Shown: positions 38,640 through 48,156, counted from the stretch's first letter. The stretch is DNA of 64,000 bases from Verrucomicrobiaceae bacterium (GCA_027491155.1 JAIXWR010000045.1:1-64000); one strand, 5' to 3'. The notes: generated from the sequence alone by a model not told the origin. Numbers and translations are program-made.

Positions 38640-38646
38640 GGTTCGC

Positions 38647-38706
38647 GGGAGCGCCGGCTTTAGCCGGCATGACCTACCATCCAAGCCGGCTAAAGCCTGC
38701 GCTCCC
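38647..38706. repeat. Inverted repeat GGGAGCGCCGGCTTTAGCCGGC...GCCGGCTAAAGCCTGCGCTCCC
   Basis: Near-perfect arms; related to 8906-8988. Confidence 0.85.
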
Positions 38707-38734
38707 TTCTTTGATCCCTTAAGTCGACACGATC

Positions 38735-39436
38735 ATGGACCTGACCCTTGCCGGAGCTTTGATTACCGGACTCGCCACGAGCCTGCACTGCGCGGGCATG
38801 TGCGGGCCGCTGGCCTGCGGCGTCACCGCGCTTGCGAAGAACGAGGGCGAGCGGATGGCCGCAGCCTCGCTCTATCATGCCGGCCGGCTGGCGGCGTACA
38901 CGACCATCGGCGCGATCTGCGGGGCGGTGGGCAAGGAGCCTCTCGGGTGGTTCTTCGATTCGCCCGCGGTGCTGCTGCCGTGGGCCATGGTCGCCGCGCT
39001 GCTGCTGCTGGCGACCGGGCTGGAGAAGAAGATCCCGCGGCCGGCGTTCCTGACGCGGCTGGCGGTGCGGATGCGTTTCAAGGCGCAGCGGATGCCCGCG
39101 GTGGCGGGTGCGGGGATGACCGGCCTGCTCACGCCTTTCCTGCCCTGCGCGCCGCTTTACGCGGTGTTCCTTGCCCTGCTGACCTCGGGATCCGGAGCCC
39201 GCGGGGCGGAGGTCGCGCTGGCCTTCGGGCTGGGCACGGTGCCGCTGCTGTGGGTGGCCCAGCACGGCTTTCACCGGCTGCGCGGCAAGCTCACGCCGCT
39301 CGGCATGGCCCGCTTCCAGCGCGGGTTGGCGCTGGTCACCGCGCTGGTGCTGATGTGGCGCTTGCACGACACCCTGCCCTTCGGCCCGGCGGAGGTCGTG
39401 GGGGAAGAGAAAGAGCTGCCTTCCTGCTGTCATTGA
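38735..39436 (+). CDS. Sulfite exporter TauE/SafE-family membrane protein of cco cluster
   Basis: AGALITGLATSLHCAGMCGPLACGV; GMTGLLTPFLPCAPLYAVF. Confidence 0.9.
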   Translation: MDLTLAGALITGLATSLHCAGMCGPLACGVTALAKNEGERMAAASLYHAGRLAAYTTIGAICGAVGKEPLGWFFDSPAVLLPWAMVAALLLLATGLEKKIPRPAFLTRLAVRMRFKAQRMPAVAGAGMTGLLTPFLPCAPLYAVFLALLTSGSGARGAEVALAFGLGTVPLLWVAQHGFHRLRGKLTPLGMARFQRGLALVTALVLMWRLHDTLPFGPAEVVGEEKELPSCCH

Positions 39437-39440
39437 ATCC

Positions 39441-41843
39441 ATGAACGTTTGCGAACATTGCGGAACGGCTTTCACGCCGCGGGCGGAAGGCGAGAAATAC
39501 TGCTGCCGGGGCTGCGACTACGTGGCGTCGATGATCCGCGACCAGGGCTTCGGCCGCTACTACGAGCTGAAGCAGGACGCGACCGGCACCCCGGTGCGCA
39601 GCCGGCCTTTCGAAGATCATGACTTCGCCTGGCTCGCACCTGCTGCCGAGGCCGCCGAAGCGCAGTCGCGGGACGGCGTGGTGGAGCTGGATTGCGCGGT
39701 CGAGGGCATCTCGTGCATCGGCTGCGTGTGGCTGATCGAGCGCTTGTTCGAGCGCCACGACGGCGCGGTGCGGGCGGCGGCGAACCCGGCGAACGGGCGG
39801 CTGCATCTGGAATGGCGGCGCGGGGCTTGCGACGTCGATGCCTTCGCGCGGGAGCTCGCCGGATTCGGCTACGTGATCGCCCCGGCCACCGGCGGCAGCC
39901 AGGCGCAGGAGCGGCGGAATCTGGCCGGCAGGATGGGCCTGTGCGGGGCCTTCGCGCTGAATGCGATGGCCTTCTCGCTGCCGCACTACCTCGGGATGCC
40001 GGCGGACTTCGAGTATGCCGGGCTTTTCCGGCTGATCGCTTTCGGCTCGGCGTCGATGGCGATGCTGGCGGGCGGCAGTTACTTCATCGTCCGGGCGTGG
40101 CGCGCGCTGAGATCCGGGGCGCTGCACATCGACCTGCCGATCGCGCTCGGCCTGATCGCGGCCTACCTCGGATCGATTGCCGGCTGGATGGCGGGCGAGG
40201 AATCGCTGCTGTATTTCGATTTCGTCGCGACCTTCGTCTTCCTCATGCTGCTCGGCCGCCATGTGCAGACCGCGGCGGTGGAGAAGAACCGGCTGCGGCT
40301 GGTCCGGCGTTCGCCGCTGCCGGAGTCGGTGAAATCGGGGGACGCGACGGTGGCCACGGCCGACCTGGCACCGGGCATGAGTTTCCAATTCGAGCCGGGC
40401 AAGGCGCTGCCGGTCTCGGCCTGCCTGTCGGAGGGCGTGGCGGAAGTTTCGCTGGAATGGATCCACGGCGAGGCGGATCCGGTCACCCTGCTGCCCGGGG
40501 CGCGCTTGCCGGCCGGGGCCATCCTGTTAGGCCGGCAGGCGGTGACGGTGACGGCGGATGAAACCTGGGCCGACTCCCTGATTTCGAAGCTGACCGCGGA
40601 CGCTTCGGGCGACCGGGGGTCGCCGGTCTTCCAGCGGCTGCTCAAGGTCTATCTCGCGGTGGTGATCGTGCTCGGCCTCGCGGTGTTTGCCGGTTGGTCG
40701 GCGGGGGGCGACTGGCGGACCGGCTTGCAGGCGATGATTTCCGTCTTCGTCGTCTCCTGCCCCTGCGCGTTGGGCGTGGCGGTGCCGCTGGCGGACGAAT
40801 GGGCGGCGGCGCGGCTCGCTCGGGCGGGGGCTTTCGTGCGGCGGGCCAGCCTGTGGCCGCGGCTGCGGCGGGTGAAGCACGTGATCTTCGACAAGACGGG
40901 CACGCTCACGCTGGAGCGGCCGGAGCTGGTGAATCCGGCGGCGGTCGAGGGGCTCGACGACCGCTCGGCACTGGCGCTGGCCCGGCTGACCCGCGGGTCG
41001 CTGCACCCGGTGTCGCGGACGCTGCTGGAGGCTCTCGGCGGGCGCGGGCAGCGTTTGTTGGAGACGCTGGGGCCGGTGGCGGTGAACGAGACGCCCGGGC
41101 TGGGGGTGGACTGCCGTTGCGAGGACGGCGGCTGGTTCCTCGGCAAGGGCGAGCGCGGGACCGAGCTGCTCCATGACGGCGAGCTGGTCGCGTGGTTCAC
41201 GTTCCGCGACTCGCTGCGGCCGGGCGCGGCGGAGGCGATCCGGCGGCTGGAGCGGCGCGGGCTTTCCGCGCACATCCTGTCCGGCGATGCCCCGGAAAAG
41301 GTCGCCCGGCTGGCCGCGGCGCTGGGTTTGGAGCCGTCGCAGGCGGTGGGCGGCCTCTGCCCGGAGGAAAAAGCGGCGCGGGTGAAGGCGCTGGACCACC
41401 AGGACACGCTCTACGTCGGCGACGGGGCGAACGACTCGCTGGCCTTCGACGCGGCCTTCGTGACCGGCACCCCGGTGGTGGACCGCAGCCTGCTGGAATC
41501 CAAGGCCGACTTCTATGCCCTGGGATCCGGCCTGGCCTATCTGGCGGAGGCTTTTGCCGCGGCGGACGCCCGGGCCCGCGGGGTGCGGCAGGCCTTCGGA
41601 TTCGCGCTTTCCTACAATCTGGCGGTGGTGGCGGTTTCCGCCGCCGGCCACATGAATCCGCTGATGGCGGCCATCCTGATGCCGCTGAGCTCCGTGGTTT
41701 CGATCCTTTTGGTCGCCTCGGGATCGCGCACACCTTTGGTTGATCTCTCCCGCAGGAGTCCCTACGCTCGGACCGGCACCCCCAACAAGGGGCCGATTCA
41801 CCATGAGCCAGGCGAGCAAGCAATTCGAAGCAACCCTGCATGA
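39441..41843 (+). CDS. ccoI: Heavy-metal P-type ATPase, CcoI/FixI-type copper transporter
   Basis: N-term zinc-ribbon-like CEHCGTAF...CCRGCDYV; SCIGCVW; SCPCALGVAVPLA; FDKTGTLTLERPE; GDGANDSLAFDAA. Confidence 0.95.
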   Translation: MNVCEHCGTAFTPRAEGEKYCCRGCDYVASMIRDQGFGRYYELKQDATGTPVRSRPFEDHDFAWLAPAAEAAEAQSRDGVVELDCAVEGISCIGCVWLIERLFERHDGAVRAAANPANGRLHLEWRRGACDVDAFARELAGFGYVIAPATGGSQAQERRNLAGRMGLCGAFALNAMAFSLPHYLGMPADFEYAGLFRLIAFGSASMAMLAGGSYFIVRAWRALRSGALHIDLPIALGLIAAYLGSIAGWMAGEESLLYFDFVATFVFLMLLGRHVQTAAVEKNRLRLVRRSPLPESVKSGDATVATADLAPGMSFQFEPGKALPVSACLSEGVAEVSLEWIHGEADPVTLLPGARLPAGAILLGRQAVTVTADETWADSLISKLTADASGDRGSPVFQRLLKVYLAVVIVLGLAVFAGWSAGGDWRTGLQAMISVFVVSCPCALGVAVPLADEWAAARLARAGAFVRRASLWPRLRRVKHVIFDKTGTLTLERPELVNPAAVEGLDDRSALALARLTRGSLHPVSRTLLEALGGRGQRLLETLGPVAVNETPGLGVDCRCEDGGWFLGKGERGTELLHDGELVAWFTFRDSLRPGAAEAIRRLERRGLSAHILSGDAPEKVARLAAALGLEPSQAVGGLCPEEKAARVKALDHQDTLYVGDGANDSLAFDAAFVTGTPVVDRSLLESKADFYALGSGLAYLAEAFAAADARARGVRQAFGFALSYNLAVVAVSAAGHMNPLMAAILMPLSSVVSILLVASGSRTPLVDLSRRSPYARTGTPNKGPIHHEPGEQAIRSNPA

Positions 41844-42714
41844 GCGACTCAAGCAGTCGGACCTTTTCCGCGTGTATCAGGACGCGTTCCGGACCGCCAC
41901 CGGCCTGCCGCTGAGGCTGGTCGGCGCGGATCCGGACGACTGGTGCCTCGATTCGGAGGCGGTCAACCGCAGCCCCTTCTGCGAGAAGCTCAACCTCTGC
42001 AAGAGCGCCTGCCACGCGTGCATCGACACCAACCGCCGCCTGCTGGAGGAGGCCAGCGTGAAAGGGCCCTCGTCCTGCCACTGCTTCGCCGGACTGACCG
42101 CCTCCGCGGTGCCGGTGAAAATCGGGGTCACGGTCATCGGCTACCTCAAGACCGGCCAGGTGTTCTCCCGCACGCCCCAGGAAACGGATTTCGACTCCCT
42201 GCTCGGCAGCCTGGGCCGCAAGACCATGGACAAGGCGACGGAGAAGACCCTGCGCGCCGCCTACTTCCAGACCCGCTCGGTGGAGCCGGAGCGCTACAAC
42301 AGCATGATCACCCTGCTGCAAAGCTTCGCCGACCAGCTCAGCCACCACGCGGAGTCGCTGGCCATCATCGAGGAGGGCAGCGAGCCCGCGGCGATCGCCA
42401 AGGCGCGGCGTTACATCCACGCGCACCTCGACGAATCGCTGCCGCTCGGCACCGTGGCGCACGAGGCGGGCTTGAGCGAGTCGCACTTCTGCCGGCTCTT
42501 CAAGGAAGCCACCGGGCTGACCCTGACCGACTACGTCAACCGCTGCCGGGTCGAGTGGGCGAAGAAAGAGCTGCTGAAGCCCGAGAAGCGCGTGTCGGAA
42601 ATCGCGTTCGAGGTGGGCTACCAGTCGCTCTCGCAGTTCAACCGGAGCTTTGCGCGGATCGTGGGGTCTTCCCCGACGACCTGGCGCCGGGACCGCTTCG
42701 CGGAGGTGGTATAA
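41803..42714 (+). CDS. AraC-family regulator with PocR-like sensor domain
   Basis: PocR-like CEKLNLCKSACHACIDTNR...CHCFAGLTASAVPV; HTH_18 AHEAGLSESHFCRLFKEATGLTLTDYVNRCRVEWAKKELL. Confidence 0.92.
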   Translation: MSQASKQFEATLHERLKQSDLFRVYQDAFRTATGLPLRLVGADPDDWCLDSEAVNRSPFCEKLNLCKSACHACIDTNRRLLEEASVKGPSSCHCFAGLTASAVPVKIGVTVIGYLKTGQVFSRTPQETDFDSLLGSLGRKTMDKATEKTLRAAYFQTRSVEPERYNSMITLLQSFADQLSHHAESLAIIEEGSEPAAIAKARRYIHAHLDESLPLGTVAHEAGLSESHFCRLFKEATGLTLTDYVNRCRVEWAKKELLKPEKRVSEIAFEVGYQSLSQFNRSFARIVGSSPTTWRRDRFAEVV

Positions 42715-42726
42715 AAGACAAGGAAG

Positions 42727-42836
42727 GTAGCGGAACCGGCTGCGCCGTTCCGCTAGGGGTGGCGTGATGAGATGGGGCAGGCCCTGGAGTTCGGGCGTCG
42801 CCCTCCGCCGGGGAAGGTCGCAGACCTTCCGCTACG
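42727..42836. repeat. ~108-bp dispersed palindromic element (copy 1), directly 3' of AraC gene
   Basis: gtagcggaaccggctgcgccgttccgct ... ggaaggtcgcagaccttccgctac. Confidence 0.8.
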
Positions 42837-43096
42837 GAACGGCCGCTCATCGCCTTTGGGCCGGGGAATGATGTCGGGAAAGTTCGCATCGGTGATTCCT
42901 CTCCCGCCTCCGTTCCCTCCGTATATCAGGCGCGCACCTCCCCCGGCCAAACCGGCCCTCGCGTCACCCGGATATCAGCACCCTCCTCCAAAGAATCCTT
43001 GTCAGATCAGGGATTTCCGACGCAGTCTCTGAAGAAAGGGACGAGCGGATATCGCCGCCTGACCCGCTAGGAATTCGATTGTTGGGCAAGAATATC

Positions 43097-43618
43097 ATGA
43101 GCACAGCCTTAACCGACCTCGAGAGCCGGGCGCTCAGCGGAGACGATGAGGCCGTCGAGGAGTTCGAAGCGCTGGACGACGTGATCGTGATTGATTGGAG
43201 GGGTACAGAGTTCGAGTCCCTGGAGGCTATTGCTGAGGCCATTCCATCCCAAGACTTCGATTTCGCCATACAGGATCACGCGGATCGCCTAGGATTGAGG
43301 GTGGAGTTTCGAGGCCGTACGCTCACGAAGGATTACGTGCAGGAAGCCCTGAATAATTTTCGCGTCATTCTGGACGCTTCCGAGCTTCTGGCAGGCGACT
43401 TCGAGATTCGAGCATTTCGATCTAGTGCGCGAGACGACACCAACGCCCTCCTGCTCCGATCGAGCGCGTGGTGGAGTGAGGCCGAAGAACGCTATCCGAA
43501 GGGTGTAAAGAAGCTCTTTTGCACCCTGCCCGAGATGCGCCGATATTGGGGATTGCAGCCATCTCCGGCGAAACTGGAGTCACCGACGGGTAAGCCGTGG
43601 TGGAAGTTCTGGGGATGA
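43097..43618 (+). CDS. Hypothetical acidic protein ending in KPWWKFWG
   Basis: ORF with ATG at 43097 (TTG alternative 43079); less GC-skewed codon usage than neighbours. Confidence 0.6.
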   Translation: MSTALTDLESRALSGDDEAVEEFEALDDVIVIDWRGTEFESLEAIAEAIPSQDFDFAIQDHADRLGLRVEFRGRTLTKDYVQEALNNFRVILDASELLAGDFEIRAFRSSARDDTNALLLRSSAWWSEAEERYPKGVKKLFCTLPEMRRYWGLQPSPAKLESPTGKPWWKFWG

Positions 43619-43792
43619 ACCCTCAAGCCCAACAAGGCATGCGTGGACAACCCGCTACCCCGCCGCGAGTCGGAGATTGAACCCTGATGAGAACCTTCTA
43701 CTCCGAGGCGGACTGGCGTTCCCGGTAGCGGGTGGGTGGAATCTGCTCCTCCGGGTGATGCGGGCGGTCAGGGTGGCTTCCTCTACAACATG

Positions 43793-43851
43793 CGGCGGTC
43801 GCAGACGCGCCGCTACAAGCAGGGAATGTAGCGGCGTGTCTGCGACCGCCG
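43793..43851. repeat. Perfect-looking long hairpin: extra end fragment abutting the 160-bp element
   Basis: cggcggtcgcagacgcgccgctaca agcagggaa tgtagcggcgtgtctgcgaccgccg. Confidence 0.85.
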
Positions 43852-43986
43852 GTGGCTGTGAGCGAAGTAGCGGGGAGCTTGTTCCCGACACGGGATGACC
43901 TGGGTTTCGGGGATGGCTCCTTCTGCAAAGTGCGGCGGTCATCCCGCTTCGCCAAGGTAAGAGGGACAGGCAGACGCGCCGCAACA
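43827..43986. repeat. 160-bp dispersed inverted-repeat element (copy 2)
   Basis: tgtagcggcgtgtctgcgaccgccg ... tgcggcggtcatcccgcttcgccaagg...ggcagacgcgccgcaaca; matches 18131-18290 in length and termini. Confidence 0.85.
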
Positions 43987-43990
43987 ACGG

Positions 43991-44027
43991 AAAAAACCCC
44001 GCCCGGCACGGGGCCGGACGGGGCTTT
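43991..44027 (-). terminator. Rho-independent terminator of the 5'-nucleotidase gene
   Basis: aaaaaaccccgcccggc acggg gccggacggggctttgg; T6 tract on minus strand. Confidence 0.85.
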
Positions 44028-44043
44028 GGGGAGGGGGAATCGT

Positions 44044-47000
44044 TCAGTCGGGGAGGATCACGCGGTAGAACTCCTTGTTCGCGATCTTCGGGAAGGTGAG
44101 TTCGAGGTCGTCGAAGTCCTCCCAGCCGCCGAGGTTGTCGCTCTTCTCAAGTGGCAGGCTGAGCGTGACGTTCGTGGCCCCGGCCTGGATCAGCAGGTTG
44201 CCCGCGCCGCGCAGGTCCTGGATGGAGCTGGCGGTGTAGAGGCTGAAGGCGGAGGGGTTGGAGGTCACGTCGGCGCGGCCGGCGGTTCGCAGGCCGAGCA
44301 GGGCGGCGTTGATCTGCGACGAGGTGTTGGCGACGTCGGGATCGAGGCCGAGGGAGGCGACTTCGATGGCGTTGCTCAGGCCGTCGAGGTCGCTGTCGGT
44401 CGTGCCCTGGAGGATGCGGCGGTCGAGGCCGACCGCGGTGTCCGCCGCGCCGTAGCCGGTGGTGGAGTGGAAGGCTTTCACGTATTCGGCGAAGGCGTCC
44501 TGCTCGGTGCCCGCGGCGGAGAAGGTGAAGGCGTTCGTGCTGCCGTCCGTGGTCATGTCCACACGGTTGGTGAAGGGGGCGCCGTTGAGGCGGGCGAGGT
44601 AGGGGATGGGATAGGTGTCGCCGCCGAAGTCGGAGCCCGTCGCGCCGGGATTGGCGAGGAAGGTCAGGGTGACGAGGCGGACGGGGGCGTTCGGGGTCAC
44701 GACCTCGCCGTTGTTGACGATGACGGTGGTCGGGTCGCCGTTGGCGTCGACCAGGGCGGCGTAGCGGATGCGTGTGCCGCCGTTGACGGCGCTGATGACG
44801 TTTGAGGCGGAGGTGAAGCTGACCGGGGTTTCCGCGAGGTCGGCGACGACCATGACGCCGCCGAGCTGGCAGAACTGGCCGGGGGTGTTGTTCGCCGCGC
44901 CGGTGCCGTTGCTGCCGGCCACGCCGTGCTCGAGCAGGAGCTTGAGCTGGGCGTGGGTGACGGTGAGCGAGGTCAGCGCGTTGTTGAACTTGAGCGAATC
45001 CTCCACGTCGAGGCGGGAGATGTCGCCGGCGAGCTTGCCCGCGGAGGGGTTGGCCGCGGTGATGCCGGGAACGCCGAGGGGGCTGACGGCACCGATCGAG
45101 TTGCGGATGCCGCCGCCGTTCTTCAGCGAGACCGCGACGGTGGGATCGACGTTCTTCGCATACCACAGGTTGGCGTCGGCGGAGAGGTTGCCGAAGTTGG
45201 TTTCCTGCTGGCGGACGTTGGTGCGGCGGCCTTCGAGATAGACCGAAGATTTGCCGAGGATGAGGCCGTCCTTGGCGTTGATCACGGCGCCGACGGCGTC
45301 GGTGACGGCTTTCACCGCGCCGCCGCGGGTGCCGGTGGCGTAGGGATCGGCGGCACCCCACTGCGCGGTGACCGCGGCCGGGGTGACGGCGATGTTGTCG
45401 CTGGCGCTGTTCACGGCGGTGATGTGGCCGGCGGCATTGAAGTCCACGACCAGGCGGCCGAGGTATTGATACTGGCCGTCGCCGCTGACCACCGCGACCG
45501 TGCGGCCGTCGAGGTCGCTGGCGGTGAAGGGATAGGCACCGGCGGAGGTGTCGCCGGGCTGGAGGATGCCGGAGTTGCTGTAGATCGTGCCCGAGCCGCC
45601 GGCGACGATGATGTCGACGTGGCGGAGCTTGGTGGCGAGCAGCTTCTCGTTGTCGATCTGCTGGAGCTGGGTGGCCATCACGATCTTGTTGCAGCCGGCG
45701 GCGACCAGCGCGTCGATGGTCGGCTGGAGGTGGGCCGCCAGCGCGTCGATGTCGTAGGTGCGGGGCGAAACGGAGACCGCGCCCTGGGGGCCGGTCACGG
45801 TGACGAGACCGGGTGACGAGATGTTGGCGAGGTCCGGCGGGGTCACGCCGAGCACGCCGATCTTCTCGCCGCCGCGCTCGATGATCGCGGACTTGGCGAG
45901 CTTGGCATTGGTCGGCGAGGCGTTGATGCCGGGGTAGTTCTCGTTCGGGTGCGGGGCGAAGGCGCCGGTGTTGCGGATCTGGCTGGTGTAGCGGGCGTTC
46001 AGCGTCGAGTCGCCGCTGAAGTTGAGGTTCGCGCTGAGGAAGGGGAAGGCCGCACCGTAGTGGCGCATGGTGGTCCGGCTGGTCTGCGGCACGGGCAGCA
46101 CGATGTTGGCGAACTCGGTCGGGCCGAGGTCCCACTCGTGGTTGCCGATGCAGGTCGCGTCGAAACCGATCGAGTTCATGATCGCGATGTCCGGGCGGCC
46201 GGGGTTTTCGCGGAGGTCGACGGCGCTGGCATTGTAGCCGAAGGCGAAGCCGAGTGCGGTCTTCAGCGCGTTGCGGGTCGAGACGTCGTTGCCGGCGGAG
46301 AGGAAGGCACCGGGGATGAAGCAGTCGCCCGCGCCGAGGGTGATCGAGGCGTTGTTGCCGGGGGCGTCCTCGATCTTGTCGACCAGCGCCGCGAACTGCG
46401 GGGCGGCGGCGATGGAGGAGGTGTCGGCTTCCATGTCCGAGGCATGGAGGACCTGGAGGCGGAAGGAGGCGGGATTGATTTCGTAAACGCCGACGCCGCC
46501 GGCGACGGAGTTGTCGATGTTGCCTTCGTAGCCGACCACCGCCAGCACGGTGCCGGTCGGACTGTCGGGGGCATCGATGATGGTGACCGTTTCCGGCGAG
46601 ATCAGGCCCGCGCCGCTGTCGTTGATGTAGCGGAGCACCTGCGGCGAGGCGGGATTGGTGATGTCGACGACGATCACGCCGTTCTGGCGTTCCATCCCGG
46701 CGACGGCGATCACGGTGCCTCCCGCGAGCGTGGTGACGGCGACGGCTTCCGGTTCGGGGCCCTTGTCGTCGGAGCGGGCGTCGAAGGCGGTCTTGAGGCC
46801 GCCGTCGTTGGCGTTGTGGCGCTGGGGGTCGCGGTTGAAGAGTTCGGTCTCCAGTGGCAGGTGGGACACGAAGCTGAAGCTTTGGTTGGCTTCCTTTTTC
46901 CACAGCGTGAGACCGCGGCTGCCCATGCTGACGATCTTGTCGATGTCGGAGTTGGGTGCCGTGGTGGGGAAGACCGGGCCGTTGAGCGACTGGTCCCTGA

Positions 47001-48156
47001 GGATGTTGAGGCGGCCGTAGTCGTTGTTGTTCGTGGACGGCGTGAAGCCGGCGGCGAGGCCGTAGGTCGTGACGGCGGCGGCGAAGCGCTGAAGGTCGCC
47101 ATCGTCCACGCGGGCGTCGCCTTCGTCGGCGGTGATGACGTAGGTCTCGCCGGCGGCGGACCAGGTGGCGAGGGCGTCCGGCATGTGGAGGCCGAGGGCG
47201 GGGTTGGTCACGTCGAAGACGTCGTCGTTGTCGGAGGCGTCGATGGTGATCGCGCGCTGGCCGAGGCTGCTGACGGCGTCCCAGGTCAGGGTGGCGAGGT
47301 CGAGCGTGGCGATGGCGTTGTTTTCCTGGAGCGTGACGAAGAGTTTCGAGTTGTCCGGGCTGAAGGCGAGGTATTCGGGCTCGATGTGGAAGTGCTTCGG
47401 CTTGGTGTTGGCGGCTTCGAAGGAGGTGTGGTCGCGCAGGCCGGCGATCAGGGCGGGCACGCCGCTGAAGTCGATGGTGTTCACGGTCAGCGAGCCGAGC
47501 GCGGCGGCGAGGGTGGAGGCGTCGTTGCCGGCGAGATCGATCACGGTCACCGAGCCCGGCTGCTGGTGGGCGTCGAAGTCGGCGATGTTCACGGCACCGG
47601 AGCCGGCCCAGGCGTGCTGGGCTTCATTGGCGACGGCGACCTTGCCGTTCTTGATGGTGACCATGTCCGGGTGGTAGCCGGCCGGCAGCGAGCCGATCAC
47701 GGCACCGGTTTCGAGGTTAAAGAACACCAGGCGTCCCTGCTGCGGCACCGAGGTGGTGAAGTTGGTGGGCGTGCCGCCGACACTCACGGAAACGGTCGAG
47801 CCGTTGATCGCGGCGGCGACGCCGATGCCCGAACCCGAGCGGTCGAGCGCCACGCCGGTGACGTCGCTGTAAACGAAGCCGGGCACCGGATTGGCGGCGA
47901 ACCACGCGGCGGCATCGACCACGGCGTGTGCGGAGAACGCGGTGCCGTTGTGTCGATACAGGCGGATGCCGCCGGCGGAGTTGTCGGTGACGGCGAGGGT
48001 GTCCTGGGTGGGGGAGAAGGAAACGACTTCACCGGAGCCGACGGACATCGGGATGGCCTGGTGCTGCCGGAGTCCGGTGACCTGGGCCTGGGTGGACGCG
48101 AGGAGGGCGAGAAGGAAGGGCGTGCCTGCGAGTTTCGGGCTGATGCGGAGTTTCAT
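44044..48156 (-). CDS. Exported choice-of-anchor-I domain / 5'-nucleotidase fusion protein
   Basis: Signal MKLRISPKLAGTPFLLALLASTQAQ; GPEPEAVAVTTLAGGTVIAVAGMERQNGVIVVDI; LQVLHASDMEAD, CIGNHEWDLGPTEFA, ETNFGNLSADANLWYA; C-term DSDLDGLSNAIEV...FYRVILPD. Confidence 0.9.
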   Translation of the reverse strand: MKLRISPKLAGTPFLLALLASTQAQVTGLRQHQAIPMSVGSGEVVSFSPTQDTLAVTDNSAGGIRLYRHNGTAFSAHAVVDAAAWFAANPVPGFVYSDVTGVALDRSGSGIGVAAAINGSTVSVSVGGTPTNFTTSVPQQGRLVFFNLETGAVIGSLPAGYHPDMVTIKNGKVAVANEAQHAWAGSGAVNIADFDAHQQPGSVTVIDLAGNDASTLAAALGSLTVNTIDFSGVPALIAGLRDHTSFEAANTKPKHFHIEPEYLAFSPDNSKLFVTLQENNAIATLDLATLTWDAVSSLGQRAITIDASDNDDVFDVTNPALGLHMPDALATWSAAGETYVITADEGDARVDDGDLQRFAAAVTTYGLAAGFTPSTNNNDYGRLNILRDQSLNGPVFPTTAPNSDIDKIVSMGSRGLTLWKKEANQSFSFVSHLPLETELFNRDPQRHNANDGGLKTAFDARSDDKGPEPEAVAVTTLAGGTVIAVAGMERQNGVIVVDITNPASPQVLRYINDSGAGLISPETVTIIDAPDSPTGTVLAVVGYEGNIDNSVAGGVGVYEINPASFRLQVLHASDMEADTSSIAAAPQFAALVDKIEDAPGNNASITLGAGDCFIPGAFLSAGNDVSTRNALKTALGFAFGYNASAVDLRENPGRPDIAIMNSIGFDATCIGNHEWDLGPTEFANIVLPVPQTSRTTMRHYGAAFPFLSANLNFSGDSTLNARYTSQIRNTGAFAPHPNENYPGINASPTNAKLAKSAIIERGGEKIGVLGVTPPDLANISSPGLVTVTGPQGAVSVSPRTYDIDALAAHLQPTIDALVAAGCNKIVMATQLQQIDNEKLLATKLRHVDIIVAGGSGTIYSNSGILQPGDTSAGAYPFTASDLDGRTVAVVSGDGQYQYLGRLVVDFNAAGHITAVNSASDNIAVTPAAVTAQWGAADPYATGTRGGAVKAVTDAVGAVINAKDGLILGKSSVYLEGRRTNVRQQETNFGNLSADANLWYAKNVDPTVAVSLKNGGGIRNSIGAVSPLGVPGITAANPSAGKLAGDISRLDVEDSLKFNNALTSLTVTHAQLKLLLEHGVAGSNGTGAANNTPGQFCQLGGVMVVADLAETPVSFTSASNVISAVNGGTRIRYAALVDANGDPTTVIVNNGEVVTPNAPVRLVTLTFLANPGATGSDFGGDTYPIPYLARLNGAPFTNRVDMTTDGSTNAFTFSAAGTEQDAFAEYVKAFHSTTGYGAADTAVGLDRRILQGTTDSDLDGLSNAIEVASLGLDPDVANTSSQINAALLGLRTAGRADVTSNPSAFSLYTASSIQDLRGAGNLLIQAGATNVTLSLPLEKSDNLGGWEDFDDLELTFPKIANKEFYRVILPD

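Noticed and set aside
44147-46903. 918-aa minus-strand ORF
   Set aside because: Arg/Pro/His-rich alternative frame of the nucleotidase gene on the same strand.
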